64,000 nt of DNA from CAVVJA01 sp963809815 (GTDB taxonomy: Bacteria; Actinomycetota; Actinomycetes; Mycobacteriales; Jatrophihabitantaceae): the NCBI GenBank assembly GCA_963809815.1, contig CAWELM010000022.1, positions 1 through 64,000 on the forward strand, given 5' to 3'. The notes under the pieces were generated by a model. That model made no database searches. It was not told the DNA's origin and worked only from the letters and a program-made list of their open reading frames with translations. Both the position numbers and the translations under genes were made by a program. Below, in pieces: positions 8,671-15,868 of this stretch. Numbering within the stretch: position 1 is the stretch's first letter; each line of letters opens with the position of its first letter.

Positions 8671-8703
8671 CGAGGAGGGCCCCAATCTGTGGAGCCCTCC
8701 TCG
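8671..8703 (-). promoter_or_regulatory. Perfect 10-bp stem-loop between prmA and prmB
   Basis: CGAGGAGGGC (8671-8680) pairs with GCCCTCCTCG (8694-8703) around a 13-base loop, 31 bases after the prmA stop. No T-tract follows on the transcribed strand. It may protect the upstream prmA message or attenuate read-through into the reductase gene. Confidence 0.6.
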
Positions 8704-8733
8704 GCGTGCCGGTTGGTCGCTACGGCTTCGACG

Positions 8734-10389
8734 TCACGAGGTCGCCGCGGGTGCCGGCCGACCGGCCGGGCCCTGGCGGTTGTAGTCGGCGACGAACGCT
8801 GCTCGCTCCGCGTCAGTCATCTCGTTGAGCAGGACGTTCGGGCTCTGCAACGGCGGGCAACGGCGCAGGTGGTCCAGCGTCCACATCTTCCTCGGGTCGA
8901 GGTCGAGATGCGGCTGGGCAACGAGCGTCTTGCCGTCGTCGCGGACGTAGCCCATGTCGGACACCACGTCGGCCCAGTTCCAGCCGTGGTAGAGCGTCTC
9001 CCACTCCCGAGAGCCGATGAGCTGGCCCATGTTCGGAGTCTGCCGACCCTGGAATGTCGGCCGGAACGCCTCGGCGTCGGTCCACCGGCATACCTCGTGG
9101 CAGTAGGTCCGCCATTGCCCGTCGACCTTGTCGACGACCATGTCCTCCCGCACCAGGCACGGAACCATGCAGGTCCAGCAGCGATGCGGGTAGACGTAGT
9201 CGACGTTCTCCAGAGCAATCGGGTTGTGCCCGTTAGGCACGGACAGCCGGTTGTAGTTCTCCCACCACTTGCCGTACTTGTCGTACCAACCGGGGTACTT
9301 GTACTCGAACCATTCGAAGTCCGCGTCGGTCATCGGGTCGATGCGCCAGTAGTTAGCGAGCCACCCAGTGGCGAAGAACTGCGCGACCTCGTGGACGTAG
9401 CCCTTGTTCCAGATCTGGTTCCAGGCCTCCTCGATGAGATCGTGCGGGATCACGAGCCCGTACTTCTCGAGCGGTACGAGGTAGCTGCGGTAGTAGTCGT
9501 CGTAGATCCACCGCCGCCACATCTCGGCGTAGCTCTCGCGCTCCTTGCGGCGGTCCTTCGTGCCGTACTCGATGAACGTGCCGATGGCCGCGTCCACCAC
9601 CCGGTGGTTGTTCCACCAGGCGTAGCGTAGGTCGCGCTCGAGGAGCTGGTGGTTGCTCTCGTCCGAAAGCGCCATGAGCAGGGTCGCGTAGCCGTTGCTG
9701 ATGTGCCGTGACTCGTCGGACTGCACCGAGTGGAACACGGTCGGCAGCAAGTAGTCCCCGTTGGCGGCCGCTTCGGCCGGCATCGCGACGAACAGCGTGT
9801 TGGTGAACGCTGTCTCGGCAACGATGGTGAGGTAGATGCTCGCCGCGGTGATCGCGTCACCGGTGATGAAACCTTCCGCGAACTGCCGGCCGATCGTTCC
9901 ACAGTAGTCGTTCTGGAAATTGCGCAGGCTCGAATTGAAGCCGGCCGGGTCGATGTAGTTGTTCATGTATATGCGCTTGAGGTTTTGCTGAATCGTCGAG
10001 TGCCTGACCTCGTCGATCATCTGGATTGCTTGGCCGTTGTGCAGTTCCGGGTTGGGGACGGTCCGGAATAGCAGCGGCATTGCCCGAGCCGCAGAAATTT
10101 CCGGCAGCGGAATAATGGAGAGGAACAGCTTCTGCCATTCCAGCCAGCGTTCCTGCACCTGCCGGAACATGTTGCCACGGATGGCGCCATCCTCGGCGCC
10201 GTACACGCGGTGGTCCTTCTCCTCCTGCATCGGGAAGTACGAGCGCAGTACCTGCTTGAGCGGGTCCTTCTTCTTTGCCTTCTGGAACGTGTAATCCGTT
10301 CCGTAATGCGCTACGGGCTCGTGGTAGACCGGCTCCCAGGACAACTCTTGGATCTTCTGGTGGGCTTTCGCCACACTCTGACGGCTCAT
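8734..10389 (-). CDS. prmA: Propane monooxygenase hydroxylase large (alpha) subunit, diiron
   Basis: A 551-residue catalytic subunit of a soluble diiron monooxygenase that inserts one oxygen atom into short alkanes. All six iron ligands can be placed: E97, E127 and H130 (EVRH), E192, E226 and H229 (ESRH). Their spacings (30, 3, 62, 34, 3) match those of the methane monooxygenase alpha subunit. T196, four residues after E192, matches the proton-relay Thr. Where methane monooxygenase has Cys151 this protein has Gln (Q134), as in other non-methane members. The ATG at 10389 has AAGGAG in front; an in-frame extension to 10500 lacks homology. The palindrome at 10541-10555 lies about 150 bases upstream, a typical activator-site distance. 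Confidence 0.96.
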   Translation of the reverse strand: MSRQSVAKAHQKIQELSWEPVYHEPVAHYGTDYTFQKAKKKDPLKQVLRSYFPMQEEKDHRVYGAEDGAIRGNMFRQVQERWLEWQKLFLSIIPLPEISAARAMPLLFRTVPNPELHNGQAIQMIDEVRHSTIQQNLKRIYMNNYIDPAGFNSSLRNFQNDYCGTIGRQFAEGFITGDAITAASIYLTIVAETAFTNTLFVAMPAEAAANGDYLLPTVFHSVQSDESRHISNGYATLLMALSDESNHQLLERDLRYAWWNNHRVVDAAIGTFIEYGTKDRRKERESYAEMWRRWIYDDYYRSYLVPLEKYGLVIPHDLIEEAWNQIWNKGYVHEVAQFFATGWLANYWRIDPMTDADFEWFEYKYPGWYDKYGKWWENYNRLSVPNGHNPIALENVDYVYPHRCWTCMVPCLVREDMVVDKVDGQWRTYCHEVCRWTDAEAFRPTFQGRQTPNMGQLIGSREWETLYHGWNWADVVSDMGYVRDDGKTLVAQPHLDLDPRKMWTLDHLRRCPPLQSPNVLLNEMTDAERAAFVADYNRQGPAGRPAPAATS

Positions 10390-10540
10390 GGGCACTCCTT
10401 CGCGGTCGGTGGCTGCTGCCGACTCCTGCTGCTGTTCCCCTAGTTCGCGCTGGTTCAATCGGCCGGGCGTAGGCGTACACGGGCTGGGCGCGCGCCACAC
10501 GCCGACAACCCGATTAGATGCCTCGATCCGCGCCGGAACG

Positions 10541-10555
10541 GTCTCAACATGAGAC
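10541..10555. promoter_or_regulatory. Palindrome GTCTCA-ACA-TGAGAC upstream of prmA
   Basis: A perfect inverted repeat with six-base arms, 152 bases before the prmA start and 15 bases after the stop of the small upstream gene. It shares the TCTCA-N3-TGAGA core with sites at 4086 and 15118. Position and symmetry fit an upstream activator site for the MimR-type regulator. I could not find a sigma54 -24/-12 promoter between it and prmA. Confidence 0.6.
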
Positions 10556-10569
10556 GGACCGCTAGGTGA

Positions 10570-10818
10570 TCACGGATCGTCCATCATCGCTGCCCGAAGC
10601 TCGGCCAGATGCTGACGCCTCTGCTCGGATTCTCGGGCATCACCCTCGATCGTCGGCGTGATACCCAGCGCGCGCAGCAGCGCTGCGGCTGGCTCACCCG
10701 GATGCCCGGCCTCGCCCAGCGTGGGGTGCAGGCCCACGTCGACAAGGTGATGGAACACCACATTGACGACTGTCCAAGGGCTGTAAGTCTCCGGCTGCGG
10801 TCCGTTGGAATCCGTCAC
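10570..10818 (-). CDS. Small conserved-looking protein at the head of the prm operon, function unknown
   Basis: An 82-residue protein. The GTG at 10818 has a strong GAGGAGG ribosome site seven bases upstream, which decides the start over the longer ATG form at 10845. It contains SPWTVVNVVFHHLVDVGLHPTLGEAGHPGEPAAALLRALGI, quoted here as SPWTVVNVVFHHLVDVGL and HPTLGEAGHPGEPAAALL, followed by an acidic/Arg-rich C-terminus. It has no signal peptide, membrane segment or metal motif. I do not recognise a named family. It lies upstream of prmA in the same direction with a palindrome on each side (10541 and 10872), so it is probably first in the prm transcript or separately controlled by the same factor. 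Confidence 0.7.
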   Translation of the reverse strand: MTDSNGPQPETYSPWTVVNVVFHHLVDVGLHPTLGEAGHPGEPAAALLRALGITPTIEGDARESEQRRQHLAELRAAMMDDP

Positions 10819-10871
10819 GGCAACCTCCTCGGTAGGCAACGGCATGAAACGGCCCGGCGGCTTCTCCCGAC

Positions 10872-10886
10872 GTCTCGTTTTGAGAC
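10872..10886. promoter_or_regulatory. Near-perfect palindrome GTCTCG-TTT-TGAGAC in the divergent gap
   Basis: Same architecture as the 10541 site with one mismatch in the left arm. It lies 54 bases before the small prm-head gene (minus strand) and 160 bases before the amidohydrolase (plus strand), so one site could serve both divergent units. Confidence 0.45.
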
Positions 10887-11045
10887 AACTCGAGATTCGG
10901 CCGCGTCCTACTGTCGAGCCACGGAGAGGACCGGGAGCGCCCCGCCCGCGGGTGCGGCGTGCATTCGAGCGTGCTCAGCGACCCGACGTTGATCAGGTCG
11001 GCCCGTCTGGCCGGCAGCCGACCAGCCAATCGGAGGAGATTGCGG

Positions 11046-12089
11046 ATGTACACGAAGGACGGAGAGAGCTACTGGGTGGTCGACGGCCACACCCACCTGT
11101 GGGACGCGAGCCCCGCCAACTGGGTCGAAGGTAAGGAGGAGTACGCGAAAGGGTGGATCGAGTGCTTCCACGCCTACCAGAGTCTCGGTCCAGCAGATAC
11201 CCATTGGACTCTCGAGCATTTCGAGAAGTACTCCGAAGACGACTTCATGAAAGACGTGTTCCAGGACGGCTATGTGGACGTCGCAATCTTCCAGCCCACA
11301 TATCTCAAGGAGTGGTATAAGACCGGCTTCAATACGACGGAAACCGACGGCGACTTCGGTTTGAAGCATCCCGGGAAGTTCCTCATTAACACTCGCTGGG
11401 ATCCGCGTGAGGGCGATGCCGGACTCAAGCAGCTCGCCGAGGACGTCAGCAAGTACGGATGCAAGGGATGCAAGCTCTACACCGCCGAATGGCGCCAAGG
11501 TTCGCGCGGCTGGACCCTCAAGGACCCCGAGGCCTGGAGGTTCCTGGAGAAGTGCGAGGAACTCGGCGTCAAGAACATCCACGTCCACAAGGGCCCGACG
11601 ATTTGGCCGCTGGACAAGGACGCCTTCGACGTGTCCGACGTCGACCAAGTGGCCACGCGGTTCCAGGGATTGAACTTCATCGTCGAGCATGTCGGCCTGC
11701 CGCGCATCGAGGACTTCTGCTTCATGGCGACCCAGGAGCGCAATGTCTACGCAGGGCTGGCGGTGGTGATCGGCGGCCTTATGCACGCCCGGCCGCGCTT
11801 CTTTGCGAAGGTCATGGGCGAGCTGCTGTTCTGGCTGGGCGAGGACAAGATGCTCTTCGGCAGTGACTACGCCATCTGGGAACCGAAGTGGCAGGTCGAG
11901 GGTTTCGCTGCTTGGGACTACCCCGACGACACCTATTCCGATTACCCGAGGCTGACTCCCGATGGCAAACGGAAGATCTTCGGGCTCAACGCCGCGAAGC
12001 TGTACGACCTGGAGATCCCGGCCCAGTTCAAGGGCGGCGCCGCAGCCGCCGAAGCGGCCTCGCAGGAGTCGGCAGTTGGGGTTGCGTAA
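11046..12089 (+). CDS. Amidohydrolase-family protein of the alkane monooxygenase locus
   Basis: A 347-residue TIM-barrel metal-dependent hydrolase of the amidohydrolase-2 (COG2159-like) group. Metal motifs are DGHTHLWD near the N-terminus (HxH), the barrel His in NIHVHKG and EHVGLPRIED, and the Asp in LFGSDYAIWE. The ATG at 11046 has GGAGGAG in front; an earlier in-frame ATG is unsupported. Homologues are regular members of mim/prm clusters, followed as here by a DUF59 protein and an alcohol dehydrogenase. Their substrate is not known to me. The stop overlaps the next start as TAATG. Confidence 0.88.
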   Translation: MYTKDGESYWVVDGHTHLWDASPANWVEGKEEYAKGWIECFHAYQSLGPADTHWTLEHFEKYSEDDFMKDVFQDGYVDVAIFQPTYLKEWYKTGFNTTETDGDFGLKHPGKFLINTRWDPREGDAGLKQLAEDVSKYGCKGCKLYTAEWRQGSRGWTLKDPEAWRFLEKCEELGVKNIHVHKGPTIWPLDKDAFDVSDVDQVATRFQGLNFIVEHVGLPRIEDFCFMATQERNVYAGLAVVIGGLMHARPRFFAKVMGELLFWLGEDKMLFGSDYAIWEPKWQVEGFAAWDYPDDTYSDYPRLTPDGKRKIFGLNAAKLYDLEIPAQFKGGAAAAEAASQESAVGVA

Positions 12090-12829
12090 TGACCGCAGTG
12101 ACCCGCGCCGGCGCGGACGAAGCCGCGGTGACCGAGGCACTACGGACCGTCCGCGATCCTGAGCTCGACGAGTGCATCGTGGATCTCGGGTTCGTAACGG
12201 CGACGGAGGTGCGCGACGGCCAGGCGGTGGTGCGCCTGCGCCTACCGACGTTCTTCTGCGCACCGAACTTTGCTTTCTTGATGGTGGCCGACGCACACGA
12301 CGCGGTCCTCGCGGTACCAGGCATCTCGTCGGTCGAGATCGTGCTCGAGGACCACTTCGCCTCGGACCAGATCAACGCCGGGGTCTCGGCCGGTTCGGGC
12401 TTCGTCGGGTCATTCCCGCAGCACGCTGCCGGTGAGCTCGACGAGCTGCGTTTGACGTTTCGGCGCAAGGCCCACATCGCGAGCATGGAGCGGGCGTGCC
12501 GCAGGCTGATGGAGCGCGGGTGGTCAGTCGACGAGCTACCTCACGCAACCATCGCCGACCTGCCGCCTGGCGCACCGCGCGACGGGTTGGTCCGCCGCCG
12601 GGCCGAAGTCGGCCTGGCGACGTCCCCTGAGGCTCCGGTGCTGGTCGACGACGACGGCACGCCGGTCCCCGATGACCAGGTGGCCCGGCGGCTGCGGATG
12701 GGTCGCACCGTCGGCGTAAGCATCGAGGGAAACGCGCACATCTGCCGCGGGCTGCTGGCCGCCCGCTATCCCGAATCCGCGACGGCAGCGCGGGCACACC
12801 TACACCCGGTCCCGGAGGAGGCTCGATGA
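12089..12829 (+). CDS. MIP18/DUF59-family protein
   Basis: A 246-residue protein whose first about 110 residues form a MIP18/DUF59 domain (RTVRDPELDECIVDLGFV, conserved Cys in FFCAPNF). DUF59 proteins take part in iron-sulfur cluster or metal-centre assembly. The C-terminal half (residues about 110-246) is a separate, unrecognised region rich in Arg and acidic residues. It is tightly coupled to its neighbours: the start overlaps the amidohydrolase stop (TAATG) and the stop overlaps the alcohol dehydrogenase start (ATGA). A role in maturation of the diiron or 2Fe-2S components is plausible from context but is inference. Confidence 0.82.
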   Translation: MTAVTRAGADEAAVTEALRTVRDPELDECIVDLGFVTATEVRDGQAVVRLRLPTFFCAPNFAFLMVADAHDAVLAVPGISSVEIVLEDHFASDQINAGVSAGSGFVGSFPQHAAGELDELRLTFRRKAHIASMERACRRLMERGWSVDELPHATIADLPPGAPRDGLVRRRAEVGLATSPEAPVLVDDDGTPVPDDQVARRLRMGRTVGVSIEGNAHICRGLLAARYPESATAARAHLHPVPEEAR

Positions 12830-13851
12830 AGGCTGTGCAGCTAATGAAGTACGACGTCGCCCCCGAACTGGTTGACGTACCGGAGCCTGACGTCGCCGCG
12901 CCGTTCGACATCATCGTCAGGATCGGCGGCGCTGGGGTCTGTCGAACCGACCTACACATCATCGAGGGTCAGTGGGCCGAGAAGTCCGGCGTGTCCCTGC
13001 CGTACACGCTCGGTCACGAGAACGCCGGCTGGGTCTCAGCAGTAGGTAGCGCGGTCACGAACGTGGCGGTCGGCGATTCGGTGATCCTGCACCCCCTCGT
13101 CACCTGCGGACTGTGCCGAGCGTGCCGTGACGGCGACGACGTGCATTGTGAGAACTCGGCGTTTCCCGGAATCGATTCCGATGGCGGGTACGCCGAATAC
13201 CTCAAGACATCTGCGCGTTCGGCAATAAAGCTCGACGCCGCACTCGAACCAGCAGGTGTCGCCGCGCTCGCGGACGCCGGGCTTACGGCCTACCACGCGG
13301 TCGCCAAGGCGGCTCGAAAGCTCCGCCCAGGCGACCGGGCAGTGATCATCGGCGCCGGTGGACTCGGACACATAGGCGTGCAGGTGCTTCGGGCCCTGTC
13401 GCCCGTCGAGATGATCGTTGTCGACCGCAACGTCGACGCCCTCGCTCTGGCGAGCGATCTCGGCGCCGACCACACCGTTATTTCGAACGACGACACCGTA
13501 GGCGCGGTGCTGGACTTGACCGATGGCAAGGGCGCGGAGGCCGTGATCGACTTCGTCGGCGAGGGCGGCGCGGTCGAAATGGGGGTTGGTTGCCTGCGCC
13601 GTAATGGCAACTACTACGTCATTGGCTACGGCGGGTCGATCAACGTTCTGGCGATCGACATCATCTCAACTGAGATCAACTTCATCGGAAACCTCGTCGG
13701 GTCCTACAACGACCTGGCCGAGCTGATGGTCCTGGCCGCCCGCGGTCAGGTCACGTTGCACACGAGCACCTATCCGTTGACTGACTTCCAGAACGCGCTC
13801 GACGATCTGGACCACGGCAACGTGCGCGGTCGCGCGATTCTGGTGCCCTGA
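12826..13851 (+). CDS. adh: Zinc-dependent NAD alcohol dehydrogenase (probable propan-2-ol / propanol dehydrogenase)
   Basis: A 341-residue medium-chain dehydrogenase. Catalytic zinc ligands are in GVCRTDLH and LGHENAGWV. The structural zinc site CGLCRACRDGDDVHC carries four Cys. The Rossmann motif is GAGGLGHIG, and a VDRN acidic residue at the end of beta-2 indicates NAD rather than NADP. It would oxidise the alcohol made by the monooxygenase; prm clusters regularly carry such a gene. It overlaps the DUF59 gene by ATGA, so the three plus-strand genes form one operon. Primary versus secondary alcohol preference cannot be read from the sequence. Confidence 0.92.
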   Translation: MKAVQLMKYDVAPELVDVPEPDVAAPFDIIVRIGGAGVCRTDLHIIEGQWAEKSGVSLPYTLGHENAGWVSAVGSAVTNVAVGDSVILHPLVTCGLCRACRDGDDVHCENSAFPGIDSDGGYAEYLKTSARSAIKLDAALEPAGVAALADAGLTAYHAVAKAARKLRPGDRAVIIGAGGLGHIGVQVLRALSPVEMIVVDRNVDALALASDLGADHTVISNDDTVGAVLDLTDGKGAEAVIDFVGEGGAVEMGVGCLRRNGNYYVIGYGGSINVLAIDIISTEINFIGNLVGSYNDLAELMVLAARGQVTLHTSTYPLTDFQNALDDLDHGNVRGRAILVP

Positions 13852-13938
13852 TATCTGCAGTCTGGCGGCTGGGCGACGTGAATCCCGACGTCAGGGCGTG
13901 GGTAACAGCAAGACGGCCGTCCTGAGGAGGTGGCCTGG

Positions 13939-14148
13939 ATGTCACCGGCGCTATGGCTGCTAGCGGGCGCCGTCGTGTTCGCCGCCGCGATGTGGCTGTC
14001 GGTCCACGTAGTGCCGATATCCGACCTGGATGTCTTGCCGGTCAGGTGCCGCCGACGCATCGAGTGGTGGCAGCGCAATGCCCGCAGGGCCTACGCCTGC
14101 TGTGCCGTCCTCGCCGCAGCGGCGTCGGTCATGCACTTCTCCACCTGA
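13939..14148 (+). CDS. Small membrane protein, unknown
   Basis: A 69-residue protein with two hydrophobic segments (about 4-24 and 53-67) separated by a basic loop (CRRRIEWWQRNARRAY). The ATG at 13939 is preceded by TGAGGAGG at good spacing; an in-frame GTG nine bases earlier overlaps that ribosome site and is less likely. It lies 87 bases after the alcohol dehydrogenase in the same direction and may be the last gene of that operon. No family recognised. Confidence 0.6.
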   Translation: MSPALWLLAGAVVFAAAMWLSVHVVPISDLDVLPVRCRRRIEWWQRNARRAYACCAVLAAAASVMHFST

Positions 14149-14248
14149 CGAATGACTGAGTCAGGCTCAGCTTTGCCAGGGGCCGATCCGCCAGTGGGCC
14201 GCGCGAAGCCCCTGTTCGTACCACCCTGTCGATCTAGGAGGAGACATC

Positions 14249-14917
14249 ATGACCACCCAAAGCGCTACGCCCGGGCAGCTTGATCTCGACGCCGGACCTC
14301 CCCCTTCCGCCGCGCCGGCCAGCGTGCCGGAGAACGCCTTCCTGGCCGGCAATCCGGCCGCGCTCGGGATACCGGTCTTCGTTGCCGGCTCGGTCGCCCT
14401 GGCGCTCGCTCTGACCGGGTATGTTCCGGCCGGCGCCGTCGGCGCGCCGCTGGCCATCATCGCCGGCGCCACCGGGCTTGGCCTGACCATCGCGACGGTC
14501 TGGGCGGCTGCGGTCGGCCAAAGCGCCGTCGCCAGCGTATTCGGCATCTTCGGGGGATTCTGGATCAGTTATGCGCTCCTGGTCTTCGGACTGCTGCACG
14601 ACTTGTTCGGGATCACCCTGAAAGCCATCGTGCACACCCAGGGGCTGTTCCTCATCACCTGGATAGTGATCATGGGGATGCTGACCCTGGCTACGTTGCG
14701 GCTGCCGCTCGCATTCACGGCAATCTTCGCTCTCGTCGAGCTGGCCCTGATTGCCGTGCTGATCGGGACGATCAACGCCTCGAGTGGCTGGCTCAAGACC
14801 GGCGGCGTGCTTGTCTTCCTGTTTGCTGCGATCGGCGTCTACGTCTACTTCAGCATCGCCTCGGCCGTCACCGGCGGACCCGGTCTGCCGCTCGGGAGGC
14901 CGGTTATCAAGAGCTAA
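14249..14917 (+). CDS. GPR1/FUN34/YaaH-family (SatP-like) acetate/succinate transporter
   Basis: A 222-residue integral membrane protein with six predicted membrane segments after a Pro-rich cytoplasmic N-terminus. It carries the family signature NPAALGIPVF (usually NPAPLGL) before the first helix. Members move acetate, succinate or related small monocarboxylates. An AGGAGGAG ribosome site precedes the ATG. Next to an alkane-oxidation locus it may handle C2/C3 acids such as acetate or propionate made from propane; that is inference from position. Confidence 0.85.
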   Translation: MTTQSATPGQLDLDAGPPPSAAPASVPENAFLAGNPAALGIPVFVAGSVALALALTGYVPAGAVGAPLAIIAGATGLGLTIATVWAAAVGQSAVASVFGIFGGFWISYALLVFGLLHDLFGITLKAIVHTQGLFLITWIVIMGMLTLATLRLPLAFTAIFALVELALIAVLIGTINASSGWLKTGGVLVFLFAAIGVYVYFSIASAVTGGPGLPLGRPVIKS

Positions 14918-15117
14918 CCGGCGGGGAGCCGGCGCCGCCGCTCGATAAACAGCGATCGCCAGGCCTGGCTCGGCCACAGAGTAGCTATCAACTCGGCAGG
15001 CGTGCCGAGCGTCGCGGCGCGCCCCGGTGACCGCGTCGACCTGTGCGGAAAACGACCAGACCTCGCTCGGCATTTCCGGTCAATCCCGACGCCAGTGGCA
15101 CAAGGGAAACTTGCGCA

Positions 15118-15130
15118 TCTCAGATTGAGA
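15118..15130. promoter_or_regulatory. Palindrome TCTCA-GAT-TGAGA upstream of mntR
   Basis: Identical over all 13 bases to the site before mimR at 4086-4098. It lies 36 bases before the ATG of the DtxR/MntR-type regulator, where it could serve as an autoregulatory operator or as an activator site shared with the prm genes. The 249-base gap 14918-15166 around it holds no gene that I can support. Confidence 0.55.
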
Positions 15131-15166
15131 CTAGCCACAACCTCGATCTCGTCGAGGCTCAGAACT

Positions 15167-15868
15167 ATGTTCGACGGGGCTGATAAGCCGACGCGGGCGG
15201 TCGAGGATTACGTCAAGGCGATCTACAGTCTCGGCGAGCGCGGCTGTGCGGTGACCACCAGCGTGCTGGCGGTCGAGTTGCAGGTCACGGCCTCGTCGGT
15301 GTCGGCGATGCTCGGTCGGCTGCGCGCGATGGGCCTGATCAGTCACCGGCCTTATTCGGATGTCAGCCTTTCGCCGGCTGGAATGCAGCTGGCAATGCGG
15401 GTTATTCGCCGCCGCCGGCTCGTCGAGCTGTTCCTCGTGGAGAGCCTCGGCTACGGCTGGGAGGAGGTCGAGCGCGAGGCCGAGGTGCTCGAACACGCCG
15501 TTTCGGAGCTGTTCGTCGACAGGATCGCGGCCAAGCTCGGTAACCCGGCAACCGATCCGCACGGGGATCCGATACCCACCCGGGATGGTCAGCTGCTGGC
15601 CGCGCCGAGTGAGCTGCTCTCCCGGCTCGAGCCGGGCTCGGTCGGGCGGCTCGTACGGGTCTGGAACGGCAATCCAGAAGTCCTTCGATATCTCGACACC
15701 TGCAGCATCGATCTCGGCGATCGAATCGAGGTCCTTGGCCGGGAGCCCTTCGGCGGATCCGTAGTAATCCGCGTCGGCGAGCCGAAGGAAGGGCGCGTGC
15801 ACGGTTTCGGCTACGGCCTGGCCGAGGTCCTCTCCATCGAACTGGACCGCGACGGAGGGGCGAGTTGA
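15167..15868 (+). CDS. mntR: DtxR/MntR-family metal-dependent repressor
   Basis: A 233-residue regulator. The N-terminal winged helix (VEDYVKAIYSLGERG, recognition part ASSVSAMLGRLRAMGLI) is followed by the DtxR dimerisation/metal domain with RRRRLVELFLVESLGYGWEEVEREAEVLEHAVS (quoted in part: RRRRLVELFLVESLGYGW, EEVEREAEVLEHAVS) and the DPHGDPIP motif, then an SH3-like FeoA-type C-terminal domain. These repressors bind DNA with Mn(II) or Fe(II) as co-repressor. The stop overlaps the start of the adjacent NRAMP transporter, so the target is very likely that transporter. Manganese versus iron specificity cannot be settled from the sequence. Confidence 0.9.
   Translation: MFDGADKPTRAVEDYVKAIYSLGERGCAVTTSVLAVELQVTASSVSAMLGRLRAMGLISHRPYSDVSLSPAGMQLAMRVIRRRRLVELFLVESLGYGWEEVEREAEVLEHAVSELFVDRIAAKLGNPATDPHGDPIPTRDGQLLAAPSELLSRLEPGSVGRLVRVWNGNPEVLRYLDTCSIDLGDRIEVLGREPFGGSVVIRVGEPKEGRVHGFGYGLAEVLSIELDRDGGAS

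Noticed and set aside
10908..12296. Long minus-strand open frame of about 460 codons
   Set aside because: It is antisense to the amidohydrolase and DUF59 genes, has no ribosome site and only low-complexity translation typical of high-GC shadow frames.
13663..13676. ATCTCAACTGAGAT, resembling the shared prm palindrome
   Set aside because: The spacer is two bases instead of three and it lies inside the alcohol dehydrogenase coding sequence, so it is probably chance.
14153..14163. Palindrome TGACTGAGTCA between the small membrane protein and the SatP-like gene
   Set aside because: Single short copy 86 bases from the start with no matching site elsewhere; not enough to call an operator.
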